Of a stretch of DNA of 64,000 nucleotides, positions 27,906-36,685 are shown piece by piece. A program made the position numbers and the translations under genes. This DNA is from Lysobacterales bacterium. Its GTDB lineage: Bacteria; Pseudomonadota; Gammaproteobacteria; Xanthomonadales; Wenzhouxiangellaceae. The notes under the pieces were generated by a model. That model saw only the letters and a list, made by a program, of their open reading frames with translations, was not told the DNA's origin and did no database searches. The DNA lies in contig PBLG01000008.1 of assembly GCA_002722315.1 (NCBI GenBank), forward strand, positions 1 through 64,000, in the 5' to 3' direction. Numbering within the stretch: the stretch's first letter is position 1; every line of letters starts with the position of its first letter.

Positions 27906-29756
27906 ATGAATCGAATCGATAGCAAGGCGCCGGCCTGCCTGCTGCTGGCCTTGGTACTGGCCGCCTGCGCCCCTTCAGGCCCCGATATCCGCCCCGATCA
28001 GCAGACCCGCGATCCGGACCGACTGGCCGAGCGTGGGCGATACGTCGATGCCGCGCAGGCCTGGCTCGAGCTGGCCGAAGAACAGCCGGCGCGTGCCGTC
28101 GAGGCGCGAATCGCCGCCGCCCGGCAATGGCTGGCAGCCGGCCGGCCCGACGAGGCGAGGGCGCTCGTCGCGGATTTGCGACTGGAACGGCTCGCGCCCG
28201 ACCTGGATTTCGAAGTGGCGCTTCTGGGCGCTGAAATCGCGCTGGCCGAGCGCGATTTCACGACCGCCGGCCGGATTCTTTCGTTGCCGCGCGACCAGGT
28301 GCCGGAATCGCTTCGCTCGCGCTTCGACGCGTTGAACGAACGCCTGGCCGAGGCCAACCCGAATTCCCCCGCCGCGCGCGTGGAGGCGTTGGCCGAGGCG
28401 CTGCGCGAGCCCGAGTTCCGGCCCGAGATGGCGCTGGCGCTGCTGCTGGAACTGCCGCTGGAGACGCTCCGCAACCTGCAGTCCGAACATGAAAACCGGC
28501 CTGCGCTGGCCCCCTGGCTGGATCTCGCTGTTTCGGCGCGGGCGCGGTTGATCGACGATCCCGAGCTGCAGCGTGCGCTGGCCGAGTGGCGGCAGCGCCA
28601 TGGGCTGGAGGCGGAAGTCGCCGATGACCTGTATCGATGGATCGCGGCCTGGCGGCAGACGCTGCCGATGCCGGAGAGCGTGGCGGTACTGTTGCCGGGC
28701 GACGGCCCGCTGGCCCGCGCCGGCGAGGTGCTGCGCGAAGGGCTGCTGGCGGGCTGGCTGCAGATGCCGCGGGATCGTCGGCCACGACTCGATTTTCATT
28801 ACCTGGACAACGAGCCGGACGCCGCCGTCGGCGCCTGGTTCGAAGCGCGCGAGCGGGGCACCGATTTCGTGATCGGCCCGCTTGCGCGCAACCAGGTCGG
28901 CGCCCTGCTTGCGTTGCCCGACCTCACGGTGCCGACGCTGCTGCTCAACAGGCCCGTCGAGGACGGCGCGTTGCCCGCCCCGGACCGCCCGATCGCGATG
29001 CTGGCGCTCCCGCCGGAAGAAGAAGCCGAGCTGGCAGCCGTGCGCGCGCTGGTCAACGAGTTCGATCGTGCCGTGGTGGTGGCGCAGCAAAGCGACTTCG
29101 GCCGGCGCGTCGCCGACCATTTCGGTGAGACGTTCCGGCTGGGCGGCGGGCAGGTGATCGCACGCACCGAATACGCGGCCGGCGAGTTCGACCATACCGA
29201 GACACTGGAGGCGCTGCTGGAAATCGACCGGTCGCGCGAACGCATCGCGCGGCTGGAGCAGGTCCTTGGTTCCGACGTCGCATCGGAGCCGCGGCGCCGG
29301 ACCGACTTCGACCTGGTCTTTCTCGCCGCACGCGGCGGCGACGGCCGCCAGATCATGCCCCAGCTTCGCTTCCTCGGGGTCGAGCCACGTCCGGTCTACG
29401 CAACCTCCGATATCTGGCCCGGCGGCAACGTGGGCGGCGACCTCGACGGCATCCAGTTACCCGTAGCGCCCTGGATGCTGCAAGAGGGTGAGCCGGCCCG
29501 GCAGCGACTGCGCGCCGAGCGTCTGTATCCCGGGCTGGTCGGCGACCCGACCTTGAGCGAGCTGCACGCCCTGGGCCGCGATGCGCTCGCGCTGGTCCCC
29601 TGGATGAGCATGATGAAGCGCGACCCCATGCTCTACCTGGCCGGCAACGTCGGCCGGCTCCGGCTGGCCAACGGCATCGTGCTGGAACGCGACCTGCCGT
29701 GGGCGCGCATCGAGGACGGCCGCCCGGTTCGTTACGAGCCTGCGCCGGCGGACTGA
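27906..29756 (+). CDS. lpoA: Penicillin-binding protein activator LpoA
   Basis: This outer-membrane lipoprotein of 616 residues has lipobox LVLAACAPS. The N-terminal half is TPR-like and Ala/Leu/Arg-rich. The C-terminal half is a periplasmic-binding-protein-like domain (VAVLLPGDGPLARAGEVLRE, DFVIGPLARNQV, VYATSDIWPGG). LpoA stimulates PBP1A for peptidoglycan synthesis. ATG 27906 is favoured; ATG 27897 in the same frame would add three residues. Its TGA overlaps the yraN ATG (TGATG). The rsmI|lpoA-yraN arrangement supports the call. Confidence 0.93.
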   Translation: MNRIDSKAPACLLLALVLAACAPSGPDIRPDQQTRDPDRLAERGRYVDAAQAWLELAEEQPARAVEARIAAARQWLAAGRPDEARALVADLRLERLAPDLDFEVALLGAEIALAERDFTTAGRILSLPRDQVPESLRSRFDALNERLAEANPNSPAARVEALAEALREPEFRPEMALALLLELPLETLRNLQSEHENRPALAPWLDLAVSARARLIDDPELQRALAEWRQRHGLEAEVADDLYRWIAAWRQTLPMPESVAVLLPGDGPLARAGEVLREGLLAGWLQMPRDRRPRLDFHYLDNEPDAAVGAWFEARERGTDFVIGPLARNQVGALLALPDLTVPTLLLNRPVEDGALPAPDRPIAMLALPPEEEAELAAVRALVNEFDRAVVVAQQSDFGRRVADHFGETFRLGGGQVIARTEYAAGEFDHTETLEALLEIDRSRERIARLEQVLGSDVASEPRRRTDFDLVFLAARGGDGRQIMPQLRFLGVEPRPVYATSDIWPGGNVGGDLDGIQLPVAPWMLQEGEPARQRLRAERLYPGLVGDPTLSELHALGRDALALVPWMSMMKRDPMLYLAGNVGRLRLANGIVLERDLPWARIEDGRPVRYEPAPAD

Positions 29757-30109
29757 TGTTCAAGCGCCGGGCCGGTGATGCGGGCGAGCGCAAGGCCGAG
29801 CAGTTTCTCAAGCGCAACGGGTTGAAGTTCGTCGCGCGTAACTGGCACTGCCGGCACGGCGAGATCGACCTGGTGATGTTCGACGGCGAATACCTGGTGT
29901 TCGTCGAAGTGCGCCTGAGAACCCCCCGAGGCTTCGCCAACAGCGCCGAAAGCGTCGACTGTCACAAGCAGCGCAAGCTGGCCCAGGCCGCAGCCATGTT
30001 CCTGGTCAAGAACGCGGCGTGGCAGGATCGCCCGTGCCGATTCGACGTTGTCGGCATCGAGGGCGACACCGGGGAGATGGCCTGGATCCGGCATGCGTTC
30101 GAGGTCTAG
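29756..30109 (+). CDS. yraN: YraN (UPF0102) family putative endonuclease
   Basis: The 117-residue protein belongs to a family with a Holliday-junction-resolvase-like fold. It has GERKAEQFLKRNGLKFVARN, the nuclease-type HGEIDLVMFDGEYLVFVEVR pattern and KQRKLAQAAAMFL. The usual VEVK lysine is Arg here. ATG 29756 overlaps the lpoA stop codon. The biological role of the family is not established. Confidence 0.92.
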   Translation: MFKRRAGDAGERKAEQFLKRNGLKFVARNWHCRHGEIDLVMFDGEYLVFVEVRLRTPRGFANSAESVDCHKQRKLAQAAAMFLVKNAAWQDRPCRFDVVGIEGDTGEMAWIRHAFEV

Positions 30110-30119
30110 TCGCGCCGAA

Positions 30120-30290
30120 GCGCGACGGTTTACGGTTGGACGCTTTACGGTTTACGGAAAATTCGCTTGTGTGCCGATCTTGAAGTACCGGGTTTTTCTT
30201 TTGCGCACGAAGCCATGAATGAGAAACAAACGCTGAGATCGCCGCGTGCACCGCTTGCGTAAAGCGTAAAGCGTCCAACCGTAAAGCGTA
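30120..30290. repeat. Small non-coding element with ~36-bp inverted ends
   Basis: ACGGTTGGACGCTTTACG (30131-30148) is exactly complementary to 30264-30281, and the similarity extends to about 36 bases with a few mismatches. The arms consist of reiterated CGTAAAG-type units. The 115-bp interior has no gene. It looks MITE-like or REP-like. Confidence 0.75.
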
Positions 30291-30297
30291 GTCCTTC

Positions 30298-30329
30298 AAC
30301 CAGCTAACCAGCTAACCAGCTAACCAGCC
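30298..30329. repeat. Octanucleotide tandem repeat at the pgpA 3' end
   Basis: Four copies of AACCAGCT (the last one AACCAGCC) overlap the final codons and stop of pgpA. Confidence 0.9.
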
Positions 30330-30830
30330 GACAATCCCGAGCACCGCCACCGCATAGACCGCCGCGATCAGATCGTCGAGCATGATCCCGAACCCGCCGT
30401 GCACTCTCCGATCCAGCCAGCCGATCGGCCACGGCTTGACGATGTCGAACAGGCGAAAGGCGACGAATGCCGCCAGCCACCAGGCGTAGGTCGGGGCGCC
30501 GTCCCCGACGAACGGCACCAGCACCAGCACCAGCCAGATGCCGACGAATTCGTCCCATACGATGCCGCCGTGATCGTGCACGCCGAGCCGTTTCGATGCC
30601 CTGTCGCAGATCGGGATTCCGGCCAGGAAAGCCGCAGTCACGAACAGCAGCCCGGCCCAGACCGGCAGACCCGTCAACGGAAACGCCAGCAGCATGCCGG
30701 CCACGGTGCCGAGCGTGCCGGGGGCCTTCGGGCTGAGTCCCGAGCCCAGACCAAAGGCGAGGAAGCCGGACGCGGTTCCGGTCGCGGTCAGCCTGAGCGT
30801 TTTCCTGTCCAGCTCGATCTTTTCGTGCAT
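30312..30830 (-). CDS. pgpA: Phosphatidylglycerophosphatase A
   Basis: The 172-residue membrane enzyme dephosphorylates phosphatidylglycerophosphate to phosphatidylglycerol. Conserved PgpA motifs are GLGSGLSPKAPGTLGT, GIVWDEFVG, FRLFDIVKPWPIGWLD and LDDLIAAVYA, within about four membrane helices. It follows thiL by 69 bases on the same strand; thiL-pgpA adjacency is conserved in gammaproteobacteria. Its last codons lie in a tandem octanucleotide repeat. Confidence 0.96.
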   Translation of the reverse strand: MHEKIELDRKTLRLTATGTASGFLAFGLGSGLSPKAPGTLGTVAGMLLAFPLTGLPVWAGLLFVTAAFLAGIPICDRASKRLGVHDHGGIVWDEFVGIWLVLVLVPFVGDGAPTYAWWLAAFVAFRLFDIVKPWPIGWLDRRVHGGFGIMLDDLIAAVYAVAVLGIVGWLAG

Positions 30831-30899
30831 GCGTTCATCAGTCCTGTCGAGTCGAGTGACGGCGACGCCCGGCGTCGTGGGGCAAAACTGCCGGACCGG

Positions 30900-31832
30900 T
30901 CAGCGGAAGTGGTCCCAGCCGGATTCGTTCGTCTCCAGTGGCCGGCCACCTGCGTCCAGGCATACGATCCGGCCCGAATCGGTGACGCGGCCGATTTCGG
31001 TCAGTCTGACGCCACCTGCGGAATCGGGCAATTCCGTGCCTTCGGCAACCAGCGCGAGCAGTTCGTAATCACCGCCGGCGAATTGCAGCGAACAGCGCTC
31101 TCGACGGTCGGGTGAGGCTTCGGCCAGCGCAATCGACGTCGGCAGTTGGTCGCACCGGATTTCGGCACCGAGTTTGCCGACCATGTGCGCCAGGTCGCCG
31201 AGCAGCCCGTCTGAAATATCGATCATGGCGTCGGCCATTCCGGCCAGTTCCAGTCCCGCGGCAATTCGCGGTGCGGGTTTCAACAGTCTTTTCCGCAGCG
31301 GATCACCCGGGGGCTTTTCGAGCTTCAGGCCGGCGGCAGCGTCGCCGAGCGTCCCCGTGACCACGATGCGCTGGCCGACGGAAGCCCCCTCGCGGGTGGC
31401 GTACTGCCCGGACGGTACCTCGCCCAGTGCGGTCACGCCGATGTTCAGCGGCCCGCGCGTGACGTTGCCGCCGACCAGCGAGCAGCCGTGTTCGGCCGCC
31501 AGCGCCAGGAACCCGTCGAGGAACCCGCGAAGCCAGCTCGAATCGGCTTCCGGCAGGGTCAGCGTCAGCAGGCACCAGCGCGGGGTTGCGCCCATGGCCG
31601 CCAGGTCGCTCAGGTTGACCGCCAGCGCCAGGTGGCCGATTTCCTCGGTCGTCGCCCGGTTTTCGCCGGAATCGATGAAGTGCCGTCCGGCGACCAGGTT
31701 ATCGGTGGTTGCGACCAGCTGCATGCCGGCCGTCGGCTGCAGCACGGCAGCATCGTCGGCTATGCCCAGCACTACCCCGGAACCGGCCGGCGTGCGTGCC
31801 TTGATCTCAGCTATCAAGTCGAATTCATTCAT
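30900..31832 (-). CDS. thiL: Thiamine-monophosphate kinase
   Basis: The 310-residue kinase phosphorylates thiamine monophosphate to thiamine diphosphate. It has GIADDAAVL for Mg-ATP binding, VNLSDLAAMGATPRW, GNVTRGPLNIGVTALGE, and MIDISDGLLGDLAHM. ATG 31832 (MNEFDLIAEI) overlaps the hutI TGA (ATGA) and has a GGGGA element, so translation is coupled to the histidine-degradation genes. Its normal nusB/ribH neighbours are absent. Confidence 0.96.
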   Translation of the reverse strand: MNEFDLIAEIKARTPAGSGVVLGIADDAAVLQPTAGMQLVATTDNLVAGRHFIDSGENRATTEEIGHLALAVNLSDLAAMGATPRWCLLTLTLPEADSSWLRGFLDGFLALAAEHGCSLVGGNVTRGPLNIGVTALGEVPSGQYATREGASVGQRIVVTGTLGDAAAGLKLEKPPGDPLRKRLLKPAPRIAAGLELAGMADAMIDISDGLLGDLAHMVGKLGAEIRCDQLPTSIALAEASPDRRERCSLQFAGGDYELLALVAEGTELPDSAGGVRLTEIGRVTDSGRIVCLDAGGRPLETNESGWDHFR

Positions 31833-32989
31833 CTTGTCCCCTGCCCGCCAGCCATGACCCGTGCGACCGGGTTGCCGCCGAATTCGAAGGCCAGCTCGCG
31901 AGCGTCCGTAGCGTCGAGCACGACCAGGTCGGCGCGCATGCCGGGTTCGATCTTCCCGCGATCGGACAGCCCGAGCAGTTCGGCGCCGGCGGCCGTCGAG
32001 GCATGAACGGCCTCGGCCGGGGTGAGGCCGAGCTTGCGCACGGCAAGCGCGACAACGAACGGCATGGACCAGCACGGCGCCGAGCCGGGGTTGTAGTTGG
32101 TGCCCAGCGCCAGCCTGCCGCCGGCGTCGAGGAATGCGCGGCCGTCGCCGTAGCGCTCGTCGAGATGAAACCCGGACGCCGGCAGCATCACGCCGAACGC
32201 CGTCGAGGTCGCCAGTCGGTCCAGCCCTTCGATGCCGGTCGCCTCGAGGTGATCGACGCTGGCGAACCCGAGCTCGACCGCGGCCTCGATCATGCCCAGC
32301 GCGTTGAACTGGTCGGCGTGGACGCGGATCGGATGGCCTGCAGCCTGCCCGGCGGCGAACAGCGCCAGGCAGTCGTCCAGCGACCAGGCGCCCTTCTCGC
32401 AGTAAGCGTCCAGCGCGATCCCGGGAAATTCGGCGGTGACCGCCGGCAGGGTTTCGTCGATGGTGCGGCGAACGAAGCGGCCATGCTCGACCTCCGGATC
32501 GATCGCATGACCGATGCACGCGGTCGGCACGACGGTGCCGGCAAACGATTCACCGGCACGTGCGATGGCGCGCAGCATCTTCAACTCGCTTTCGGTATCC
32601 AGTCCGTAGCCCGACTTGACTTCGACGGTCGTCGAGCCGTGGGCCAGCATCCGGGTCAGCCGCGCCAGCAGCAACTCGGTCAGCTCGGTCTCCGAGGCTT
32701 CCCGCGTGGCGCGGACCGTGGCCATGATGCCGCCGCCCTGTTCCAGCAGATCCAGGTACGACACGCCGGCCAGCTTGCGTTCCCATTCGTCCAGGCGCGT
32801 CCCGGCGAAGCAGGCGTGGGTGTGGCAGTCGACAAAGCCGGGCAGCACGGCGCGGCCACCGGCATCGAATGCGGCCTCTGCGGCCGACCCGGACCCTGCG
32901 TCGGAAATGCCGGCAATGACCCCGTCGGCCACGACAATATCGGCGAGCTCGCCATTGACGAGCGCGTTGACGATGCGCGTTCCAGTCAC
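31829..32989 (-). CDS. hutI: Imidazolonepropionase
   Basis: The 386-residue amidohydrolase catalyses the third step of histidine degradation, forming formimino-glutamate. Metal-site motifs are PGFVDCHTHACFAG, IRVHADQFNALG and SVDHLEATG; LALGTNYNPGSAPCWSM is also typical. The start is GTG 32989, overlapping the hutG stop by four bases. Confidence 0.96.
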   Translation of the reverse strand: MTGTRIVNALVNGELADIVVADGVIAGISDAGSGSAAEAAFDAGGRAVLPGFVDCHTHACFAGTRLDEWERKLAGVSYLDLLEQGGGIMATVRATREASETELTELLLARLTRMLAHGSTTVEVKSGYGLDTESELKMLRAIARAGESFAGTVVPTACIGHAIDPEVEHGRFVRRTIDETLPAVTAEFPGIALDAYCEKGAWSLDDCLALFAAGQAAGHPIRVHADQFNALGMIEAAVELGFASVDHLEATGIEGLDRLATSTAFGVMLPASGFHLDERYGDGRAFLDAGGRLALGTNYNPGSAPCWSMPFVVALAVRKLGLTPAEAVHASTAAGAELLGLSDRGKIEPGMRADLVVLDATDARELAFEFGGNPVARVMAGGQGTR

Positions 32990-33954
32990 GATGAAGGCCG
33001 CCGATTCAGCCCGGCAAGGAAGCGCAGAAACAAGTGCGCGGCCAGCCGCGCGGTGCGCCCGTTCTCATCAAACGGCGGCGACAGCTCCATGATGTCGAAG
33101 CAGCACACCGACGGCATCCGCCCGGCGGCTTCGGCGTAGTCTGCAACCTTCTGCGCCGGCCAGCCGGCCGGGTGGGGCGCGCTGACGCCGGGCGCCTGGG
33201 CCATGTCGATGACGTCCAGGCAGATCGAGACGAACCGGGCATCGGAAGGCGGCCATTGTGTCGGCGGCCAGTCGGCCAGCTCGCCGCCGTGGGCCCGGAA
33301 CCATTCCAGGTGCGCCGGCGTGTTGGAAAGCGGGTCGAAACCGAACAGCTGCAGCGTGCCGATGCCGCCGTGTTCGATCAGGCGCCGGAACGGCATGCCC
33401 GAGCCTTCGTCTTCGCGCACGTCCAGGTGGGCATCGAAGTACACGCCGTCAAGCCTCAGGTCTTTCGGCCGGATCAGGAGATCGATCACGGCGCGGACCT
33501 CCGGAAACGTCATGTCGTGACCGCCGCCGATACCGACCGGCATCAGGCCGGCGTCCAGCATTGCGCTCACGGTCTCGGTAACGTGGGCATGGGTCTCGGC
33601 CAGCGAATCGCCGGGGACGATATTGCCAAGGTCGATGACGGGGATCGCAAAACCTCCAAGCGCCACCGAGTCTGCCGCACCGTAGCCGGCCAGCGCCGCG
33701 CGAAACGCGTCGGGACCTTCGGCCGCACCCGGTCGGCCGCCGTTGAGTCGCACGCCGTGGTCGTCGGCTAGCCCCAGCAGGCCCAGGGCGCGAAAGTCAT
33801 GGCCGGCCGCGTTGAAGCGGGTCTTCTGCAATCGATCGAGTGCATCCGCTTCGCGGTGCAGGTCGACGATGCGGGCGGCGAATCGACCCGGTTTGCACTC
33901 GGGCCAGGCACCGGCGCTGAGTAAATGGCGGATTTTTTCAGGCATTTGGCTCAT
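32986..33954 (-). CDS. hutG: Formimidoylglutamase, arginase superfamily
   Basis: A 322-residue arginase-fold enzyme with the manganese ligand motifs GIGGGHDMTFPEV, YFDAHLDVRED and SICLDVIDMAQAPGVSAP. In a hut operon it should hydrolyse N-formimino-glutamate to glutamate and formamide (HutG). I chose ATG 33954 (MSQMPEK) over the in-frame TTG 33960. The C-terminus overlaps the hutI start. Confidence 0.93.
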   Translation of the reverse strand: MSQMPEKIRHLLSAGAWPECKPGRFAARIVDLHREADALDRLQKTRFNAAGHDFRALGLLGLADDHGVRLNGGRPGAAEGPDAFRAALAGYGAADSVALGGFAIPVIDLGNIVPGDSLAETHAHVTETVSAMLDAGLMPVGIGGGHDMTFPEVRAVIDLLIRPKDLRLDGVYFDAHLDVREDEGSGMPFRRLIEHGGIGTLQLFGFDPLSNTPAHLEWFRAHGGELADWPPTQWPPSDARFVSICLDVIDMAQAPGVSAPHPAGWPAQKVADYAEAAGRMPSVCCFDIMELSPPFDENGRTARLAAHLFLRFLAGLNRRPSS

Positions 33955-33994
33955 GGTCAAAGGTTGGAGGGCGCGCGGGCCGGTTTGCTGTCAT

Positions 33995-35683
33995 TCACCA
34001 CCGATCGAACGGAATATCCAGCCCTTGTTCTTCAGCGCATGTCCGGGCTTCATCGTAGCCCGCGGAGACGTGGCGGAACACGCCCATGGCAGGGTCGTTG
34101 GTCAGGACGCGCTTCAACCGTTCCGCCGCTTCCGGCGTGCCGTCGGCGACGATCACCTGTCCGGCGTGCTGGGAATAGCCGATGCCGACGCCGCCGCCGT
34201 GGTGGAAGCTCACCCACGACGCGCCGGAGGCGACGTTGACCATGGCATTGAGCAACGGCCAATCCGATATCGCGTCCGATCCGTCCTTCATGCCCTCGGT
34301 TTCGCGGTTGGGCGAGGCGACCGAGCCGCAGTCCAGGTGGTCGCGGCCGATCACTATGGGCGCCGAAACCTCTCCTTTCGCGACCAGGTCGTTGAAGATC
34401 AGCCCGGCCTTGTCTCGCTCGCCCTGGCCGAGCCAGCAGATGCGGGCCGGCAGGCCCTCGAACTCGACCCGTTCCCTGGCCATGGTCAGCCAGCGTTTCA
34501 GGCCTTCGTGTTCGGGAAAGGCTTCGAGCAGCGCGGCATCGGTGCGATAGATGTCCTCGGGATCACCCGAAAGCGCGGCCCAGCGGAACGGGCCTCTTCC
34601 GACGCAGAACTGCGGCCGGATGAACGCCGGCACGAAGCCGGGAAAGTCGAACGCTTTCTCGAATCCCTCGTCGAACGCGCGCTGGCGGATGTTGTTGCCG
34701 TAATCGAACGTGACCGCGCCGGCGTCCTGCAGCCTGACCATCGCCTCTACGTGGCGTTTCATGCTGGCCAGGCTCTGTTTTACATAGCCCTTCGGATCGC
34801 GATCGCGGAACTCGTTGGCCTGCTCGAAACTGTAGCCCGCCGGCACGTAACCGTTGAGTGGGTCGTGGGCGCTGGTCTGGTCGGTCAGCGTGTCGGGGGT
34901 AATGTTGTGCACTATCAGACGTTCGAGCAGGTCGACCGCGTTGGCGACGACGCCCACGCTGGTTCCCGATTTTTGCTGCTTGAGCTCGAGTGCGCGCTCG
35001 ATCGCGGCATCGAGGTCGTGATGCAGTTCGTCGAGGTAGCGCTTCGCTTTTCGTCGCTCCAGGCGCGAGGCATCGACGTCGGCGATCAGGCAGGTACCGC
35101 CGTTCATCGTGATGGCCAGCGGCTGTGCGCCGCCCATGCCGCCGCAGCCGGCGGTGACGTTCAGCGTCCCGTCAAGTGTTCCATCGAAATGCTGGCGCGC
35201 GCACTCGGCGAAGGTCTCGAACGTTCCCTGCAGGATGCCCTGGGTGGAGATGTAGATCCACGACCCGGCGGTCATCTGGCCATACATGATCAGGCCCTTC
35301 GCGGCAAGCTCGTCGAAGTGGTCCTGGGTGGCCCAGGCCGGCACCAGGTTGGAGTTGGCGATCAGCACCCGCGGCGCGTCGGGGTGGGTCCGGACCACGC
35401 CCACCGGCTCGCCGGACTGCACCAGCAACGTCTCGTCCGCCTCCAGCCGTTTCAGTGTTTCGACGATCGCGTCGAACGCCGGCCACGAGCGTGCCGCCTG
35501 GCCGCGCCCACCGTAGACGATCAGGTTATCCGGATCCTCGGCCACTTCCGGGTCGAGGTTGTTCATCAGCATGCGCATGGCCGCCTCGGCGGCCCAGGTC
35601 TTGCAGGTTTTCTCCGGGCCGCGCGGCGCTCGGATGGTTCGTTTGCTGGCCATGGTCGAATTCTGGTTGGCGTTGGCGTTCAT
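33995..35683 (-). CDS. hutU: Urocanate hydratase
   Basis: The 562-residue protein is a full-length urocanase that binds NAD+ tightly. It is recognisable by [60 protein letters not shown] and [20 protein letters not shown]. It performs the second step of histidine breakdown. ATG 35683 gives the full frame; ATG 35653 ([10 protein letters not shown]) is a credible alternative, and neither has a strong Shine-Dalgarno sequence. It heads the hutU-hutG-hutI-thiL unit. hutH (histidase) and a hutC regulator are not in the window. Confidence 0.97.
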   Translation of the reverse strand: MNANANQNSTMASKRTIRAPRGPEKTCKTWAAEAAMRMLMNNLDPEVAEDPDNLIVYGGRGQAARSWPAFDAIVETLKRLEADETLLVQSGEPVGVVRTHPDAPRVLIANSNLVPAWATQDHFDELAAKGLIMYGQMTAGSWIYISTQGILQGTFETFAECARQHFDGTLDGTLNVTAGCGGMGGAQPLAITMNGGTCLIADVDASRLERRKAKRYLDELHHDLDAAIERALELKQQKSGTSVGVVANAVDLLERLIVHNITPDTLTDQTSAHDPLNGYVPAGYSFEQANEFRDRDPKGYVKQSLASMKRHVEAMVRLQDAGAVTFDYGNNIRQRAFDEGFEKAFDFPGFVPAFIRPQFCVGRGPFRWAALSGDPEDIYRTDAALLEAFPEHEGLKRWLTMARERVEFEGLPARICWLGQGERDKAGLIFNDLVAKGEVSAPIVIGRDHLDCGSVASPNRETEGMKDGSDAISDWPLLNAMVNVASGASWVSFHHGGGVGIGYSQHAGQVIVADGTPEAAERLKRVLTNDPAMGVFRHVSAGYDEARTCAEEQGLDIPFDRW

Positions 35684-35865
35684 TCTAACGTTACGCCGGA
35701 CTTAGCTCCCCGGAGACTTGAATTCGCCCGACTGCTGGGCTAGCCTGTCGTCGGCGGGGCAATGGCGTGGCGGTGCAGCGAGCGGAATCGGATTTCATTC
35801 GCTCATGTCGATTGGCCGGTATTGCCTCCATTCACTCGTCATCATTCAAAATTTGGAGTATGCCG

Positions 35866-36324
35866 ATGTTCATGGATAGAGCCGTGTTGGCCGGTCTGTC
35901 TTTACTCTTGTTCACAGCTTGTTCGACGTCGCCGTCGACCTCGGTCGAGCCTGAATTCAACGCGCCGCTTGTGAACGTCTCGCTTGATGAGAGCTCGAAC
36001 TACTGGACGTTGGATCGCCGGTCCCAGGTGGATGCGCGCCGTGCAATCGGAGCGCCTGCAACTTCGTATGAATGCCGTCGAGCCGTACTGGCCTACACGG
36101 TCGATTCGAATGGAAGCGTATTCGATGTTGAAATCGTCGACGCGTGGCCGAACGAAGCGGCCGCCCGCTACTTTGCCGCGATGCAGGGGCAATTTCGCTA
36201 CGATCCAACAGCTACCAATCCGGATCGCATTCCGATTCGAACGATCGGGACGCAGACTGCATTCGTACGTGGGGCCGACTGCGAGTTTCCCCCGATGAAG
36301 GGGCTGTCATGGCCGGATGAATAG
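35866..36324 (+). CDS. Small lipoprotein with TonB C-terminal-like domain
   Basis: The 152-residue precursor has a lipoprotein signal (VLAGLSLLLFTACST). The mature part holds a segment with the TonB_C rhythm: AVLAYTVDSNGSVFDVEIVD then AAARYFAAMQGQFRYDP. TonB_C-like domains in such lipoproteins may bind peptidoglycan or partner proteins; the function is unknown. Among three clustered ATG codons I favour 35866, which has GGAG seven bases ahead. Similarity to TonB_C is my reading of the pattern, not a search result. Confidence 0.65.
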   Translation: MFMDRAVLAGLSLLLFTACSTSPSTSVEPEFNAPLVNVSLDESSNYWTLDRRSQVDARRAIGAPATSYECRRAVLAYTVDSNGSVFDVEIVDAWPNEAAARYFAAMQGQFRYDPTATNPDRIPIRTIGTQTAFVRGADCEFPPMKGLSWPDE

Positions 36325-36329
36325 CGGCA

Positions 36330-36431
36330 TCAAGGAGAAGCGCATTCTTCCTGGATAATCCGTCGCGAATCACCCTCGACCACCAGCGCGGTGAGGCAGC
36401 CATTTCGCAGGCAGCACATTGCGACAAACAT
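36330..36431 (-). pseudogene. Possible relic of an apaH 3' end
   Basis: The minus strand encodes GCLTALVVEGDSRRIIQEEC plus three residues and a stop. The true ApaH ends GCLTALVIEDGERSIVQVEC plus three, so about 14 of 23 residues agree, and a 20-base stretch is identical. The frame upstream is closed within about 55 codons and lacks other ApaH motifs. It could be a decayed duplicate or an unrelated mini-protein. Nothing else is evident in the 361-base gap 36325-36685. Confidence 0.4.
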
Positions 36432-36685
36432 GATGCCGGCGCCGGCGATGGAACATGGCGTCGATCCCGGGGTCCGAATAACAGGCTTTCATGTCGTTCG
36501 CCCGCATCGGATCATTGCCGGTGAGCTAGTTGGACAGCCGAAATTCAGCTTGATCTCATCCGTGAATGTCGTCGGCACCGGTTGAACCTGACAAAGGCGA
36601 GCGTTGGTGGAAGAACAAGGCGTTTCTGCCGATGACCGCATGCAGCTCATGATCGATCGTCGGATCAGGCTTTGGAAGGCAATTA

